Assembly: GCF_014773225.1 (NCBI RefSeq)
Contig: NZ_JACXAJ010000003.1
Location: 248,001-312,000 of the forward strand
DNA length: 64,000 nt
Source of the DNA: Pontibacter aquaedesilientis
GTDB taxonomy: Bacteria > Bacteroidota > Bacteroidia > Cytophagales > Hymenobacteraceae
Direction of reading: 5' to 3'
The notes beneath the pieces were generated by a model. That model worked only from the letters and a program-made list of their open reading frames with translations. It did no database searches and was not told the origin of the DNA. A program made the translations under genes and the position numbers. Within the stretch, counting starts at the first letter, position 1; every line of letters begins with the position of its first letter. This document shows, one piece after another, positions 9,364 through 18,070 of the stretch.

Positions 9364-10329
9364 ATGATTCCCAAAAAGAAAGAACATCCAAAGGAGAAAT
9401 CAGAGCTGCACCCACGCAACAGGCATCGAGGACGCTATAATTTTAAGCAGCTTGTAGCCAGTTGTCCGGAGCTCAAACCCTTTGTAAGGCTGAATGAGTA
9501 TAACGATGCCTCTGTGGATTTCTTCGACCCGAAAGCTGTAAAAACGCTGAATAAAGCTTTGCTAGCGCATTTTTACGGCATTAAACACTGGGATATTCCA
9601 CAGCACTACCTCACACCGCCTATACCTGGCCGCGCAGATTATATACACTATGCCGCCGACTTACTGGCCGCTTCTAACCAAGGCAAAATACCGACAGGCA
9701 ACAAAGTAAAATGTCTCGATGTGGGCGTTGGAGCCAGCTGCATTTACCCGATCATCGGTAACAAAGAATATGGCTGGTCTTTTGTCGGCGCTGATATAGA
9801 TCCGGTTTCTGTTAAATCGTCTGAGAACATTGTAAACTCCAACCCATTGCTGAAAGGGAACATAGAGCTAAGACTGCAGCCAAACCCAAAACATATCTTT
9901 AGAGGCATTATCAAACAAGATGAACGCATTGACCTGACCATCTGCAACCCGCCGTTCCATAGTTCGCTGGCGGAAGCACAGGCCGGCACAATGCGCAAAC
10001 TGAAAAACCTGCAGCAAAAGAAACCAGCTAAACTAACCCTGAATTTCGGAGGCCAGAATGCCGAACTATGGTGCGAAGGAGGCGAGGCCCGGTTCGTCGA
10101 AAACATGGTAAAAGAAAGCAGGCAGTTTGCTACAGCCTGTTTTTGGTTCACAACTCTGATCTCTAAAGCAGCTAACCTTAAAAGCGTGCTCTATAGTTTG
10201 AAAACAGCAGGCGCCCACACCGTAGAAACGATCCCGATGGGACAGGGAAACAAGATCAGCCGCATCGTAGCCTGGACTTTCTTGGATGATGAGCAGCAAA
10301 AGCTATGGCGGGAGACACGCTGGAAGTAA
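9364..10329 (+). CDS. rlmF: 23S rRNA (adenine(1618)-N(6))-methyltransferase
   Basis: A 321-residue SAM-dependent methyltransferase for A1618 of 23S rRNA. The N-terminal region carries family blocks [14 protein letters not shown] and [17 protein letters not shown]. The SAM-binding motif I is [13 protein letters not shown] at about 119-131, and the catalytic motif IV is ICNPPFHSS near residue 195, the N-P-P-F form of N6-adenine methylases. The C-terminal [10 protein letters not shown] block is also typical. The length is normal. It stands alone with its own promoter candidate. Confidence 0.93.
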   Translation: MIPKKKEHPKEKSELHPRNRHRGRYNFKQLVASCPELKPFVRLNEYNDASVDFFDPKAVKTLNKALLAHFYGIKHWDIPQHYLTPPIPGRADYIHYAADLLAASNQGKIPTGNKVKCLDVGVGASCIYPIIGNKEYGWSFVGADIDPVSVKSSENIVNSNPLLKGNIELRLQPNPKHIFRGIIKQDERIDLTICNPPFHSSLAEAQAGTMRKLKNLQQKKPAKLTLNFGGQNAELWCEGGEARFVENMVKESRQFATACFWFTTLISKAANLKSVLYSLKTAGAHTVETIPMGQGNKISRIVAWTFLDDEQQKLWRETRWK

Positions 10330-10412
10330 ATTAGATAGAACCGTCTGTAGTAGTTTAATGAGCTTAAAGTAATTCCAATCCTCCTTTATGAACCCGACCT
10401 AAACTGTAAAAA

Positions 10413-10886
10413 ATGTCTGAACCCACTGCTTGTCCTCTTGAGCAAACGTATAACCTTACCGATACAACAAACACATCAACTATGAAAATCGCAAAAGACC
10501 CATCCGAATACAACAAGCTTACACCGGAAGAAGAGCGCATCATCGTGCACAAAGGCACCGAGTACCCGGGCACCGGAGAATACGAGCACAACAAGGCAGA
10601 GGGCGTATACCTGTGCAAACGTTGCAATGCGCCGCTCTATACCTCAGAGTACAAGTTTGAGTCGCATTGCGGCTGGCCAAGCTTCGACGACGAGATAACC
10701 GGTGCTGTAAAACGCGTACCGGACGCGGACGGACGCCGCACCGAGATCGTTTGCGCGAACTGCGGGGCACACCTGGGGCATGTATTCGAAGGGGAGTACC
10801 TTACTCCAAAAAACATCCGCCACTGCGTTAACTCGCTTTCGATGAAGTTTGTGGCCGTGGAAGACCTGGAGAAGGAAGACGTATAG
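10413..10886 (+). CDS. msrB: Peptide-methionine (R)-S-oxide reductase MsrB
   Basis: A 157-residue repair enzyme that reduces methionine-R-sulfoxide in proteins. It has two zinc-binding CxxC pairs (CKRC and CANC), the substrate loop HCGWPSF, and the catalytic cysteine in [11 protein letters not shown]. The first 23 residues before the in-frame ATG at 10482 do not look like the family and are Thr-rich, so translation from 10482 ([10 protein letters not shown]) is a good alternative. A second short MsrB gene follows 21 bases after the stop; the pair probably forms an operon. Confidence 0.93.
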   Translation: MSEPTACPLEQTYNLTDTTNTSTMKIAKDPSEYNKLTPEEERIIVHKGTEYPGTGEYEHNKAEGVYLCKRCNAPLYTSEYKFESHCGWPSFDDEITGAVKRVPDADGRRTEIVCANCGAHLGHVFEGEYLTPKNIRHCVNSLSMKFVAVEDLEKEDV

Positions 10887-10907
10887 CAATTCTTTGTCTT
10901 TAATCGC

Positions 10908-11213
10908 ATGTTTAAGCACAGAGGCAAAGTGTCGGGAAGCAACCAAAATACAGGCTCTTATACCTGCTCAAACTGTGGCAACAGGCTGTTTCATGCCAGC
11001 AAGAAATTCGAAGTCGGGTCGGGTTTCCCTAGTTTTTGGGAACAGATAGGGGAGAACGTTACTCAAAAACTGCTCCACACCTATGGCAGGCAACGCACTC
11101 AACTCCTCTGCAACCAATGTGGACAGCACTTAGGGCATTTGTTTGATGATGCCCGTGCGCCCAGCCAGGTTCGGTATTGTATTAACGCAGAGTCGTTGCG
11201 TTTTGAAGAATAA
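10908..11213 (+). CDS. Short MsrB-like methionine sulfoxide reductase
   Basis: A 101-residue paralogue of the preceding MsrB, reduced to the core domain. It keeps both zinc CxxC pairs (CSNC, CNQC), the block GHLFDD and the catalytic cysteine in RYCINAESLRF. The usual GWPSF substrate loop reads GFPSFWEQI, so the conserved tryptophan is Phe; that residue contacts the sulfoxide methyl group in typical MsrB, so substrate preference may differ (inference). The gene lies 21 bases after msrB in the same direction. Confidence 0.85.
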   Translation: MFKHRGKVSGSNQNTGSYTCSNCGNRLFHASKKFEVGSGFPSFWEQIGENVTQKLLHTYGRQRTQLLCNQCGQHLGHLFDDARAPSQVRYCINAESLRFEE

Positions 11214-11301
11214 AAGGATTTGCTTCCGTTTTAACTTTATACCGGCAATTGGAGTATAATCACAGCGAAATAAGAATATACGCACCCCTATATATTTTCG
11301 C

Positions 11302-11688
11302 ATGAGCCGTCCCTCCTTCATCAGATCCCGCTACAACAGCTTCCGATTCGCTTTTAAAGGGCTAAATGCCGTTTTCCGCTCCGAGCCGAACATGCACCTG
11401 CACGTACTGGCCAGCATCATTGTGTTGGTGATGGCCTACCGCTTCGAGGTAACCCGGGTAGAGTGGTGCCTGCTTATCCTGTGTATCGGTATGGTATGGG
11501 TGGCCGAGATCTTCAACACATCCATCGAAACGCTCACAGACCTCGTCTCACCGATGGAAAACATCTGGGCTGGCAAAACCAAAGACCTTGCCGCCGGAGC
11601 CGTACTTATGGCTGCTCTCACTGCCGTTGCTGTCGGACTATTCATCTTCATACCTTATTGGGCCGCCTACGTAAATGTAGCGTTATAA
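11302..11688 (+). CDS. dgkA: Diacylglycerol/undecaprenol kinase family protein
   Basis: A 128-residue integral membrane kinase. An amphipathic N-terminus (SRYNSFRFAFKGL) precedes three hydrophobic helices (about 34-52, 58-76 and 96-118). The DgkA catalytic signature EIFNTSIETLTDLV at about 70-83, with its two glutamates, and the KTKDLAAGAVL segment are intact. The family phosphorylates diacylglycerol or undecaprenol with ATP at the inner membrane; in non-enteric bacteria undecaprenol is the usual substrate, so that is favoured. It follows the msrB pair by 88 bases. Confidence 0.92.
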   Translation: MSRPSFIRSRYNSFRFAFKGLNAVFRSEPNMHLHVLASIIVLVMAYRFEVTRVEWCLLILCIGMVWVAEIFNTSIETLTDLVSPMENIWAGKTKDLAAGAVLMAALTAVAVGLFIFIPYWAAYVNVAL

Positions 11689-11799
11689 CTTGTTCAAGTG
11701 TACGCCTAAAATTAGGCCGCTATACCTTGTGCATCCCGACAGGGTAAAGCTTTCTCGCGTTTGCCATATTATTGTGTAAACATTTATTGGGTAAATCAC

Positions 11800-11807
11800 T
11801 ACCTTTG
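11800..11807 (+). promoter_or_regulatory. Putative promoter of the DUF6970-like lipoprotein gene
   Basis: TACCTTTG matches TAnnTTTG and lies 23 bases before the ATG at 11831. TTG at 11772-11774 is 25 bases upstream, at the edge of allowed spacing. Confidence 0.55.
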
Positions 11808-11830
11808 CGCTCCGTTAAAAAAAGATCGAT

Positions 11831-12241
11831 ATGGCTGTATTGAAATACACGGCCTGGCTTATGGCTTTGTTGCTTTTGATGGCAATGGAAAGCTGCCAGA
11901 CTACTGATACAACGGTACCCGACGTCGCTGGTGAGAAGGCCAGCGAGCAGGCCAAGCCGCAGCCTACGGCCTGGCTCAGCGAAATGATTAGGGGTCTGAA
12001 AGAAGACTCTGTGGCCAATCCGCCTGCCAAGGTATACCGCTATACCTACAACGAGCAGGAGGTATACTACCTGACCGGCCGTTGCTGCGACATACCATCC
12101 AAGGTATACGACGTGGATGGCAACTTGCTTTGTGAGCCGGATGGAGGTATAACCGGAAAAGGCGATGGCCGCTGTCCGGACTTTTTGGATACACGGACAA
12201 ATGAGACCTTAATTTGGGAAGATAAAAGAGAAGCTAATTAA
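11831..12241 (+). CDS. DUF6970-like lipoprotein
   Basis: A 136-residue lipoprotein with a signal segment ending in AMESC (Cys22). The C-terminal ~85 residues have a recognisable layout: aromatic-rich YRYTYNEQEVYYL, then a double cysteine RCCDIPSKVYD, then LCEPDGGITGKGDGRCPDF and a final LIWEDKRE. This resembles the small Bacteroidota domain DUF6970 as I remember it. The four cysteines could form two disulfides in the periplasm. Function unknown. It ends two bases before the DinB ATG, so the two are cotranscribed. Confidence 0.75.
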   Translation: MAVLKYTAWLMALLLLMAMESCQTTDTTVPDVAGEKASEQAKPQPTAWLSEMIRGLKEDSVANPPAKVYRYTYNEQEVYYLTGRCCDIPSKVYDVDGNLLCEPDGGITGKGDGRCPDFLDTRTNETLIWEDKREAN

Positions 12242-12243
12242 AG

Positions 12244-12720
12244 ATGACAGGAAACGACGTATTAAAGAACCTAGCAGAATATAACATTTGGGCTAACCAG
12301 ACCATGCTGGACGTATTTGCCAGCTTGCCTGAGTTACCATCCAACTCTGCCCGCCTCTTCAGCCACGCCCTCAATGCGCAGGCCATTTGGATTGCCCGCA
12401 TCACTGGTACCCAGAGCCCGGTAAAGGTATGGCAGGAGCACACGCTCGAAGAGTTGCAGAAACTACACCAATATGCTTCTTACAAAATAGCAGAACTGGT
12501 TGCCAGCAGCGACGAAGCTGAGTTTAATCGCCTGATAGACTATACAAACAGTCAAGGCAATAAGTACAGCACCCGCGTACTCGATATTCTGACGCATGCA
12601 TTTAACCATGCAACTTATCACCGTGCTCAGGTTGCAACAGACCTCCGCAGATGCGGCCATACTCCCCCAAATACCGACTACGTGACCTACGTGCGCGAAC
12701 TGATGGGACAGGTGTACTAA
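12244..12720 (+). CDS. DinB family protein
   Basis: A 158-residue four-helix-bundle protein of the DinB/YfiT-like family. It begins with LAEYNIWANQTMLDVF, keeps a His in the second helix (FSHALNAQAIWIARI) and has the paired metal ligands in HAFNHATYHRAQV near the C-terminal third, giving the typical three-His site. Members are metal-dependent enzymes, including thiol transferases; many are stress-linked. The specific substrate is unknown. It is translationally close to the lipoprotein gene before it and followed by a strong terminator. Confidence 0.88.
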   Translation: MTGNDVLKNLAEYNIWANQTMLDVFASLPELPSNSARLFSHALNAQAIWIARITGTQSPVKVWQEHTLEELQKLHQYASYKIAELVASSDEAEFNRLIDYTNSQGNKYSTRVLDILTHAFNHATYHRAQVATDLRRCGHTPPNTDYVTYVRELMGQVY

Positions 12721-12756
12721 GGATTCAAGAGATTAGACATAAGGTATCAGACCTTT

Positions 12757-12801
12757 AAATAAAAAAGGAGCACTATATCATGTAGTGCTCCTTTTTTATT
12801 T
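12757..12801. terminator. Strong bidirectional terminator
   Basis: A 19-bp perfect stem (12757-12775 with 12783-12801; core GGAGCACTA/TAGTGCTCC) with a 7-base loop, A-run before and T-run after. It separates dinB (+) from the DUF4382 gene (-) and can serve both. Confidence 0.9.
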
Positions 12802-12919
12802 AAAGGCAAATTTATATGTGCGGCTTCAAGTCACCAAAGCAAATGCGTTGATCAACGAACTGCGGCTGCAGGTTGCAAATAAGCCCTATCTCTTGAGCCT
12901 GATGTCCTATGTCCCCAAA

Positions 12920-13711
12920 TTATTTGTGAGACAGGTCTACTATACCCAGATCTTTGATCTGATCCTGCGAAATGCTCACGTTCTTGAGCGTTTTGTTGTG
13001 CTCATTGTTTTCAGTATAGAACTTCACTGTATACGTACCTGCCTTTATACCTTTGATCAGGAAGTCGCCCGCCTCATTGGCAAAGCCACCAATCGTGTCG
13101 TTCTGGGCAGAGATTACGTAGATGCCCGGCTTGTATTCGGCAGGAGTTACCTTACCTTTTATTCCACCGGCTATGGCTTGAGTAATGGTGCGCACGACCG
13201 GCTTCAGGTTATATTGTCCGTTGCCCCTGGCTACTATTGACTTGGCTGCATCAAAGTCCAGCAACACAACGTATGTCACATCTTCTACTAGTTCAGCATT
13301 GAGTTTCAACTTCAAGCCTGATGTTTGCCCGCTTGGCGTTTTCAGGTTCACAACGCTACCGTTCTTCAGTTTAAGTGAGTTGTTATCGCCCAACACCAGT
13401 CTGATTTGTGAGATGGTGCCGACTGGCAGGTTGGCGCTGGCCAACAGGGTGTCCTTTCCGTTGGCGAAGTCGAGTAGGTTGTACACACCCGGATTGATCT
13501 GGTCGAGTGTCTGCCAGCCGCTTTCGCTTTCTGTATCCTCTTTGTGGATCTGCACAGAGCGGATATCCACGTTCACTTCCTCATAGTCGCCCGGTGCGTC
13601 TGTCATGCGTACTTCCATCTTGGCAGTTCCTGTGCCTTCAGTATCACTGTCGCAGGAGCTAAACCATAAGAGGCCGAACATAGCGAATGGAATCAAGAAT
13701 TTGGTTCTCAT
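12920..13711 (-). CDS. DUF4382 domain lipoprotein
   Basis: A 263-residue exported lipoprotein. The signal peptide ends in FSSC (Cys20). The domain that follows (about 32-165) opens with KMEVRMTDAPGDYEEVNVDI and contains QIRLVLGDNNSLKL, the pattern of DUF4382, a beta-sandwich domain common in Bacteroidota surface lipoproteins. The last ~80 residues (GIKGKVTPAEYKPGIYVI to GTYTVKFYTENN) form a carboxypeptidase-regulatory-like beta domain. It probably sits on the outer membrane or cell surface. Binding target unknown. Confidence 0.85.
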   Translation of the reverse strand: MRTKFLIPFAMFGLLWFSSCDSDTEGTGTAKMEVRMTDAPGDYEEVNVDIRSVQIHKEDTESESGWQTLDQINPGVYNLLDFANGKDTLLASANLPVGTISQIRLVLGDNNSLKLKNGSVVNLKTPSGQTSGLKLKLNAELVEDVTYVVLLDFDAAKSIVARGNGQYNLKPVVRTITQAIAGGIKGKVTPAEYKPGIYVISAQNDTIGGFANEAGDFLIKGIKAGTYTVKFYTENNEHNKTLKNVSISQDQIKDLGIVDLSHK

Positions 13712-13785
13712 AGAAATTGGATTAAGTTCAAGTCATTTTGGCGCCAAATGGCAACCCTTATACGGATTAACGGGGTTATGTTGCA

Positions 13786-13793
13786 CAAAATTA
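13786..13793 (-). promoter_or_regulatory. Putative -7 element of the DUF4382 gene
   Basis: On the minus strand this reads TAATTTTG, a match to TAnnTTTG, 74 bases upstream of the ATG at 13711. Confidence 0.45.
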
Positions 13794-13810
13794 TATCGCT
13801 ATATAAAGAT

Positions 13811-13841
13811 AAATGCCGCTACCCCTTGGATAGCGGCATTT
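13811..13841 (-). terminator. Terminator of the AsmA-family gene
   Basis: The stem AAATGCCGCTA/TAGCGGCATTT with a 9-base loop, downstream of the AsmA-family stop at 13873 on the minus strand, is followed there by a T-rich tract. Confidence 0.75.
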
Positions 13842-13872
13842 ATACAACCTCGTTTTATAATCAGAAAGAATA

Positions 13873-16800
13873 CTAATTCACTTTTTTGGTGGTGTCGGTA
13901 GGCTGCGTGACAGGCTTTGGCCGAAGCAGGTCTCCGATCTTGTCTGTTGCCTGTTTCTTAATCTGTTTCTCAGCATCCTGTCGCTTCTTCTCCAGCTCCA
14001 GACGAGCTTTGTTTTCTGCTTCCTGCCGTTTTCTGTCCAGCTCGTTTTTCACGCTATCCTGCAGTTGCTGCTTGCGCTGCTCAAGCTGCAGTTTGGCCTC
14101 ATCCACTTTGCTTTTCACAACGCTCTCTACCAGCTGCTTGGCTTGCCCTTTTGCACTACCGCCCGCCAGTGCTACCCGTGGATCGGCCAGTGTGCCGCCG
14201 ATATTCAGGTTAAGGGTAATGCGATCAGAAGTTTTGAGCGCTTCATTGCCGATCAGGCTGCCCAAGCGGGTATTCAACTCCCGGCCTACCTTTCCGGCTG
14301 GCACATTAAGCGCCGTCACGTAGTCAATGTTTCCATTCACGTTGTTGGAGCCACCCACGGTCATCTCAATATCGCCTACTTTCAGGTCAAAAGGTTTGAT
14401 CACCAGGCTGCCGTCAATAATCTGGGCATCGATCTTCTTGTTCTCGATCACAAAGGTCTTCAACTCATCAAATCGGGTCAGGGCGCTAATCTGATCTATG
14501 ATCTTCACATCGCGCACAGCTGCTTTCACTACATTCACAATGCCACTTCCATCCAACGTACTGAAAAGCGGAGTCATATCTTGCCCAATTTCGCCCGCCA
14601 GATTGAAATTAGTGGAGAAAGTACCGTCCAGCAAACCTGCAATCGGAGCGACAGCCTTAATCGTATTGAAGGCATTGAAGGCCTCCTTGAAACTTAGGTT
14701 CTGCACATCCAGCTTCATATCAAACAAAGGATGTTTCAAGTCTTTGGTATTGTAGCTGCCGCTGGTTACAAAAGTGCCGCCCAGCGTGTTAAATTTCACA
14801 CCATCCAGTCGGGCGGTTTTATCCTTGATCAGCACACGGCCTCCGACATTGCTTAGCTTCAGGTCATCATAGAGCACCTGCTTGGCGTTCACGTTCAGTG
14901 TAATATCCAGGTTATCGGGCACTTCCACTACACCTTCCGCCTCGCTGGTGGCAGTGGTCGCCTGACCCGTGTTCTCATCTACCATCCATTCATTCACATT
15001 GAAGTTGTTGGAGTTCAGGGTAAAATTACCGCGCAGCGACTGGTTATCAGCTAAAGCATAACCCAGATAATTAGACAAAGTACCGCTCGCCTGAATATCG
15101 CTCTTGCCCAGAAAACCACGCAGGTTGTTCAGTTGGATGCGCTCGTTATTGAATACGGCATCTGCACTGGTGATTTTCATTCCCTGCGGCATGTCCTTGC
15201 TGACAAAGTTGAGGTTCGTGATGCCCATGGTGCCATTGGCAGTTACGTTGTTATACCTCTCTGCCTCTACATCCGACATCTTGCCCTTAGCCGCCACGTT
15301 GGCATTTATACGGCCCGACACGGTCATATCCTCCAGCGGAAAGATCTTGGTGAGTTTGGTCAGGTCCAGTATCCCTTTGATCTGCCCGTCGAAAGCAGGG
15401 CTTTCGATACCCTGCACCAGCACGCGGCCTTCCAACGGCTCTCCGTCCAGCGTCATGTTAAAGCGCTCCACGTTGATACGAGTATCGTCTGTATTGCCAG
15501 TCTTGTTAAGTATATTAGTTACCATATTCAAATTCTGAATAGGGGCGGGGAAATCCTTTGACTTCACGTAGCCATTGGTTAGGCGCATATCAGCGTCTAT
15601 CACCGGCATACTCTTCTCACTATAGGTGCCTTTGGCATCGGCATCTACTTTCAGCAAACCGCGGAGCGTCATATCCTCCACAGGAAATACCTTGGTCACT
15701 TCATCCAGGTCGATGCTGGCCTTCAGGTTACCATCTACCTGCATTACTTCCATACCTTTCACGAGCACGCGGGCATCAATCGGGTTCTTGCCCATATCCA
15801 TGTGGAACTTGCGTACATCGATCACGGTCTTCTCCAGATCGCCGTCCGGGTTATCGATGCGCATGTCAACGCTAATGTTGCGGGCAGCCTGCGGCAGATC
15901 CGGGTACTTGAACATCCCTTCCGTCACCTTCAGTGTCGTACCGAAGCCAGGCATAAGCGTGTCATTCATGCGACCCTTCAGGTAACCGTCAAAGCTCAGG
16001 GTTCCTTCTGTCTTAATATCCTTGAAATCGTCCTTGTACATACCGGGCACTACCGAGAGCACACTGCGGAAGTCAGTATTGGTGGCCTTAAAGGTCAAGT
16101 CCATAACGATATCATCTTCCGGCATCAGGATAGTGCCGGCAAACTGGAAAGGGAGCTCATTGATTTTGATGTTGTTGTCCTTGAAGGTATAGAGGTACCG
16201 GTCCAGGTCCATGGCCATGGTCACATCGGCATCCAGCACGGCGTTCTCAATATAATTCGCGCCCCCATAGGTCATCACGAAGCGGTCTGCCTGGGTTCGG
16301 GACTTCATATCGAACACACTTTTCTCAAAGTCGCCGCTACCCGTATGCTGTACATTGTAGGCCGCCAGCCCAAAGGGTATACTCAGGTCATCATAAAACA
16401 GCGTACCGTTGTTTATGTCCCAATTCTTAATGGCCATCCGGAAATCGCTGGCAGCAGTGTCCGCGTCAACCGTAGTGGCTGTATCAGGTATAAAGATGTC
16501 CCAGTTGGCTTTCCCGCTCTTCAGAACCAGCAGGCGGATAGTCGGGTTCTCCAGCTTGATGTTATTTATCTTGAGCTGGCTGCCACCTATCACACTCATC
16601 AGGTCAAGACCCATCCGGAAGGAAGGGATTATTGCCAGCGTATCGGTAGCAAAGGAGTCCTGCCCCACGACCATGAGGTCCTCTACACCGAGCGACATGT
16701 TAGGGAAGTCCCGGAAAAGCGACAGGCTCACGTCATCCGTTTCGTAAATCACGGTGGCGTTTATATTCTTGGCGATCTCTTTGTCCAGGGCCTGTTTAAT

Positions 16801-16887
16801 TTTATCTTTGAACAGCAGGGGAACCAGGGCCGCTGCCGCAAGCAGCACAACCAGGAAGATAAAGAAACCAATGACTACTTTTTTCAT
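13873..16887 (-). CDS. AsmA-family inner-membrane protein
   Basis: A 1004-residue protein with one N-terminal membrane helix (about 4-25) and a very long periplasmic part. The segment after the helix (KQALDKEIAKNINATVIYE...FPNMSLGVEDL) is the AsmA N-terminal pattern, and LTLNLNIGGTLADPRVAL near 875-895 is typical of the AsmA C-terminal domain. Three internal copies around FPVEDMTLRG, FPLEDMTVSG and similar blocks show tandem beta-strand repeats. AsmA-like proteins form lipid-conducting beta-grooves between membranes. The last ~85 residues are Lys/Glu/Gln-rich coiled coil, an extension not usual in AsmA. Monocistronic. Confidence 0.88.
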   Translation of the reverse strand: MKKVVIGFFIFLVVLLAAAALVPLLFKDKIKQALDKEIAKNINATVIYETDDVSLSLFRDFPNMSLGVEDLMVVGQDSFATDTLAIIPSFRMGLDLMSVIGGSQLKINNIKLENPTIRLLVLKSGKANWDIFIPDTATTVDADTAASDFRMAIKNWDINNGTLFYDDLSIPFGLAAYNVQHTGSGDFEKSVFDMKSRTQADRFVMTYGGANYIENAVLDADVTMAMDLDRYLYTFKDNNIKINELPFQFAGTILMPEDDIVMDLTFKATNTDFRSVLSVVPGMYKDDFKDIKTEGTLSFDGYLKGRMNDTLMPGFGTTLKVTEGMFKYPDLPQAARNISVDMRIDNPDGDLEKTVIDVRKFHMDMGKNPIDARVLVKGMEVMQVDGNLKASIDLDEVTKVFPVEDMTLRGLLKVDADAKGTYSEKSMPVIDADMRLTNGYVKSKDFPAPIQNLNMVTNILNKTGNTDDTRINVERFNMTLDGEPLEGRVLVQGIESPAFDGQIKGILDLTKLTKIFPLEDMTVSGRINANVAAKGKMSDVEAERYNNVTANGTMGITNLNFVSKDMPQGMKITSADAVFNNERIQLNNLRGFLGKSDIQASGTLSNYLGYALADNQSLRGNFTLNSNNFNVNEWMVDENTGQATTATSEAEGVVEVPDNLDITLNVNAKQVLYDDLKLSNVGGRVLIKDKTARLDGVKFNTLGGTFVTSGSYNTKDLKHPLFDMKLDVQNLSFKEAFNAFNTIKAVAPIAGLLDGTFSTNFNLAGEIGQDMTPLFSTLDGSGIVNVVKAAVRDVKIIDQISALTRFDELKTFVIENKKIDAQIIDGSLVIKPFDLKVGDIEMTVGGSNNVNGNIDYVTALNVPAGKVGRELNTRLGSLIGNEALKTSDRITLNLNIGGTLADPRVALAGGSAKGQAKQLVESVVKSKVDEAKLQLEQRKQQLQDSVKNELDRKRQEAENKARLELEKKRQDAEKQIKKQATDKIGDLLRPKPVTQPTDTTKKVN

Positions 16888-16990
16888 ATAGGTGGTTGGG
16901 TTTAGTAAAAGCTAAGCTATATAAATTTATAGCGAAAACCATGCGAAACTTAACAAGCTCTATAATTCTAACACGTATTGAGTGCCAATT

Positions 16991-18007
16991 ATGCGTATCA
17001 CCCTGACAAAAATGTTTTTTTGTTTCGTCTGCTGCATCTGGGGTTTTTCAGTCGCTGGTCAGGATGCGCACTTTACACAGCAGTATGCCAACCGGCTATA
17101 CCTGAATCCCGCCTTCAGTGGGCTGGGCCGCAGCTGGAGCGTGGCAGTGGCTCACCGCAACCAATGGCCTTCGCTAAACGGCTCCTTTGTAACCAACCAA
17201 ATCTCCGGCGATTATCGCTTTGATGGCACCAAGAGCGCCATTGGTTTGGTACTACAGCAAGACAAGGCAGGTATAGGCGGACTACAGAAACTACAGGCCG
17301 CACTGGCCTATGCTTATCATACGGGTTTAACCGACAATCTGGCATTTTCGGCCGGGCTCCAAACTACAGTTTCTTCACTGCGTGTTAATTACGACAATCT
17401 GGTTTTCGGGGATCAGCTAAGCGATTTTGGGCAAACGGCTCTTACCTCGGCAGAGGCACTCCACTTTGAACCTAGCAGTTACCTAAGTTTCGCTGTGGGC
17501 GGGTTGTTGTATAATAACCAGTTTTGGGTAGGCTTAAATGCATCACACCTTAACCAGCCATCCTTTGGCTTTACCGAAACAACCAAATTGCCTTTGCGCT
17601 TTGTGGCCAATGCCGGATACAAATTTTTACTCCCAACCGGCTTACGCCAAAAAAATGCTGAGTTCAGTGTAAGCCCAGCGGTTAACTTCACGCATCAGCA
17701 AAATTCTAGCAGTACAGATTTCGCCTTATATACTATTTACGCCCCGCTATCGTTAGGAATAATATATAAAGGGGTACCTATTACCGGCGGTGCAGAGCAG
17801 GACCAAAGCTTAGGTGTGATTACAGGTATAGCGCTTGACAGGCTTAGAATTGGTTTTAGCCACGATATTGGACTAAAAGGATTTGGCAGGCAGGCAGGAG
17901 GCGCAAATGAAATATCACTGGTTTTTGAACAACTTGATTTTGGAAATCTGTTCGGAGGCAGGCATGCGCCTAAAATAAACCATAACATTGTTTGTCCGGC
18001 ATTCTGA
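16991..18007 (+). CDS. PorP/SprF family type IX secretion membrane protein
   Basis: 338 residues from the ATG at 16991 (a GTG at 16982 is possible). A signal peptide ending in SVAGQ is followed by the family hallmark DAHFTQQYANRLYLNPAFSG, then an outer-membrane barrel with repeated strand motifs (GLVLQQDKAGIGG, LAFSAGLQTTV, FWVGLNASHL). PorP/SprF proteins belong to the type IX secretion/gliding apparatus or anchor adhesins to the surface. The gldJ-like gene starts 63 bases downstream, a pairing that supports this role. Confidence 0.9.
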   Translation: MRITLTKMFFCFVCCIWGFSVAGQDAHFTQQYANRLYLNPAFSGLGRSWSVAVAHRNQWPSLNGSFVTNQISGDYRFDGTKSAIGLVLQQDKAGIGGLQKLQAALAYAYHTGLTDNLAFSAGLQTTVSSLRVNYDNLVFGDQLSDFGQTALTSAEALHFEPSSYLSFAVGGLLYNNQFWVGLNASHLNQPSFGFTETTKLPLRFVANAGYKFLLPTGLRQKNAEFSVSPAVNFTHQQNSSSTDFALYTIYAPLSLGIIYKGVPITGGAEQDQSLGVITGIALDRLRIGFSHDIGLKGFGRQAGGANEISLVFEQLDFGNLFGGRHAPKINHNIVCPAF

Positions 18008-18070
18008 ATTTAATTATAATTGCACACTAATTTACGTTAAAAGAACCTTATCATTAGTAGGTCCTAATCT

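Noticed and set aside
12785..13240. 151-codon plus-strand open frame
   Set aside because: It lies mostly opposite the DUF4382 lipoprotein gene and starts within a terminator; its protein has no recognisable pattern.
15802..16905. 367-codon open frame opposite the AsmA-family gene
   Set aside because: It is an antisense shadow: the minus strand has clear signal, domain and codon evidence, the plus frame has none.
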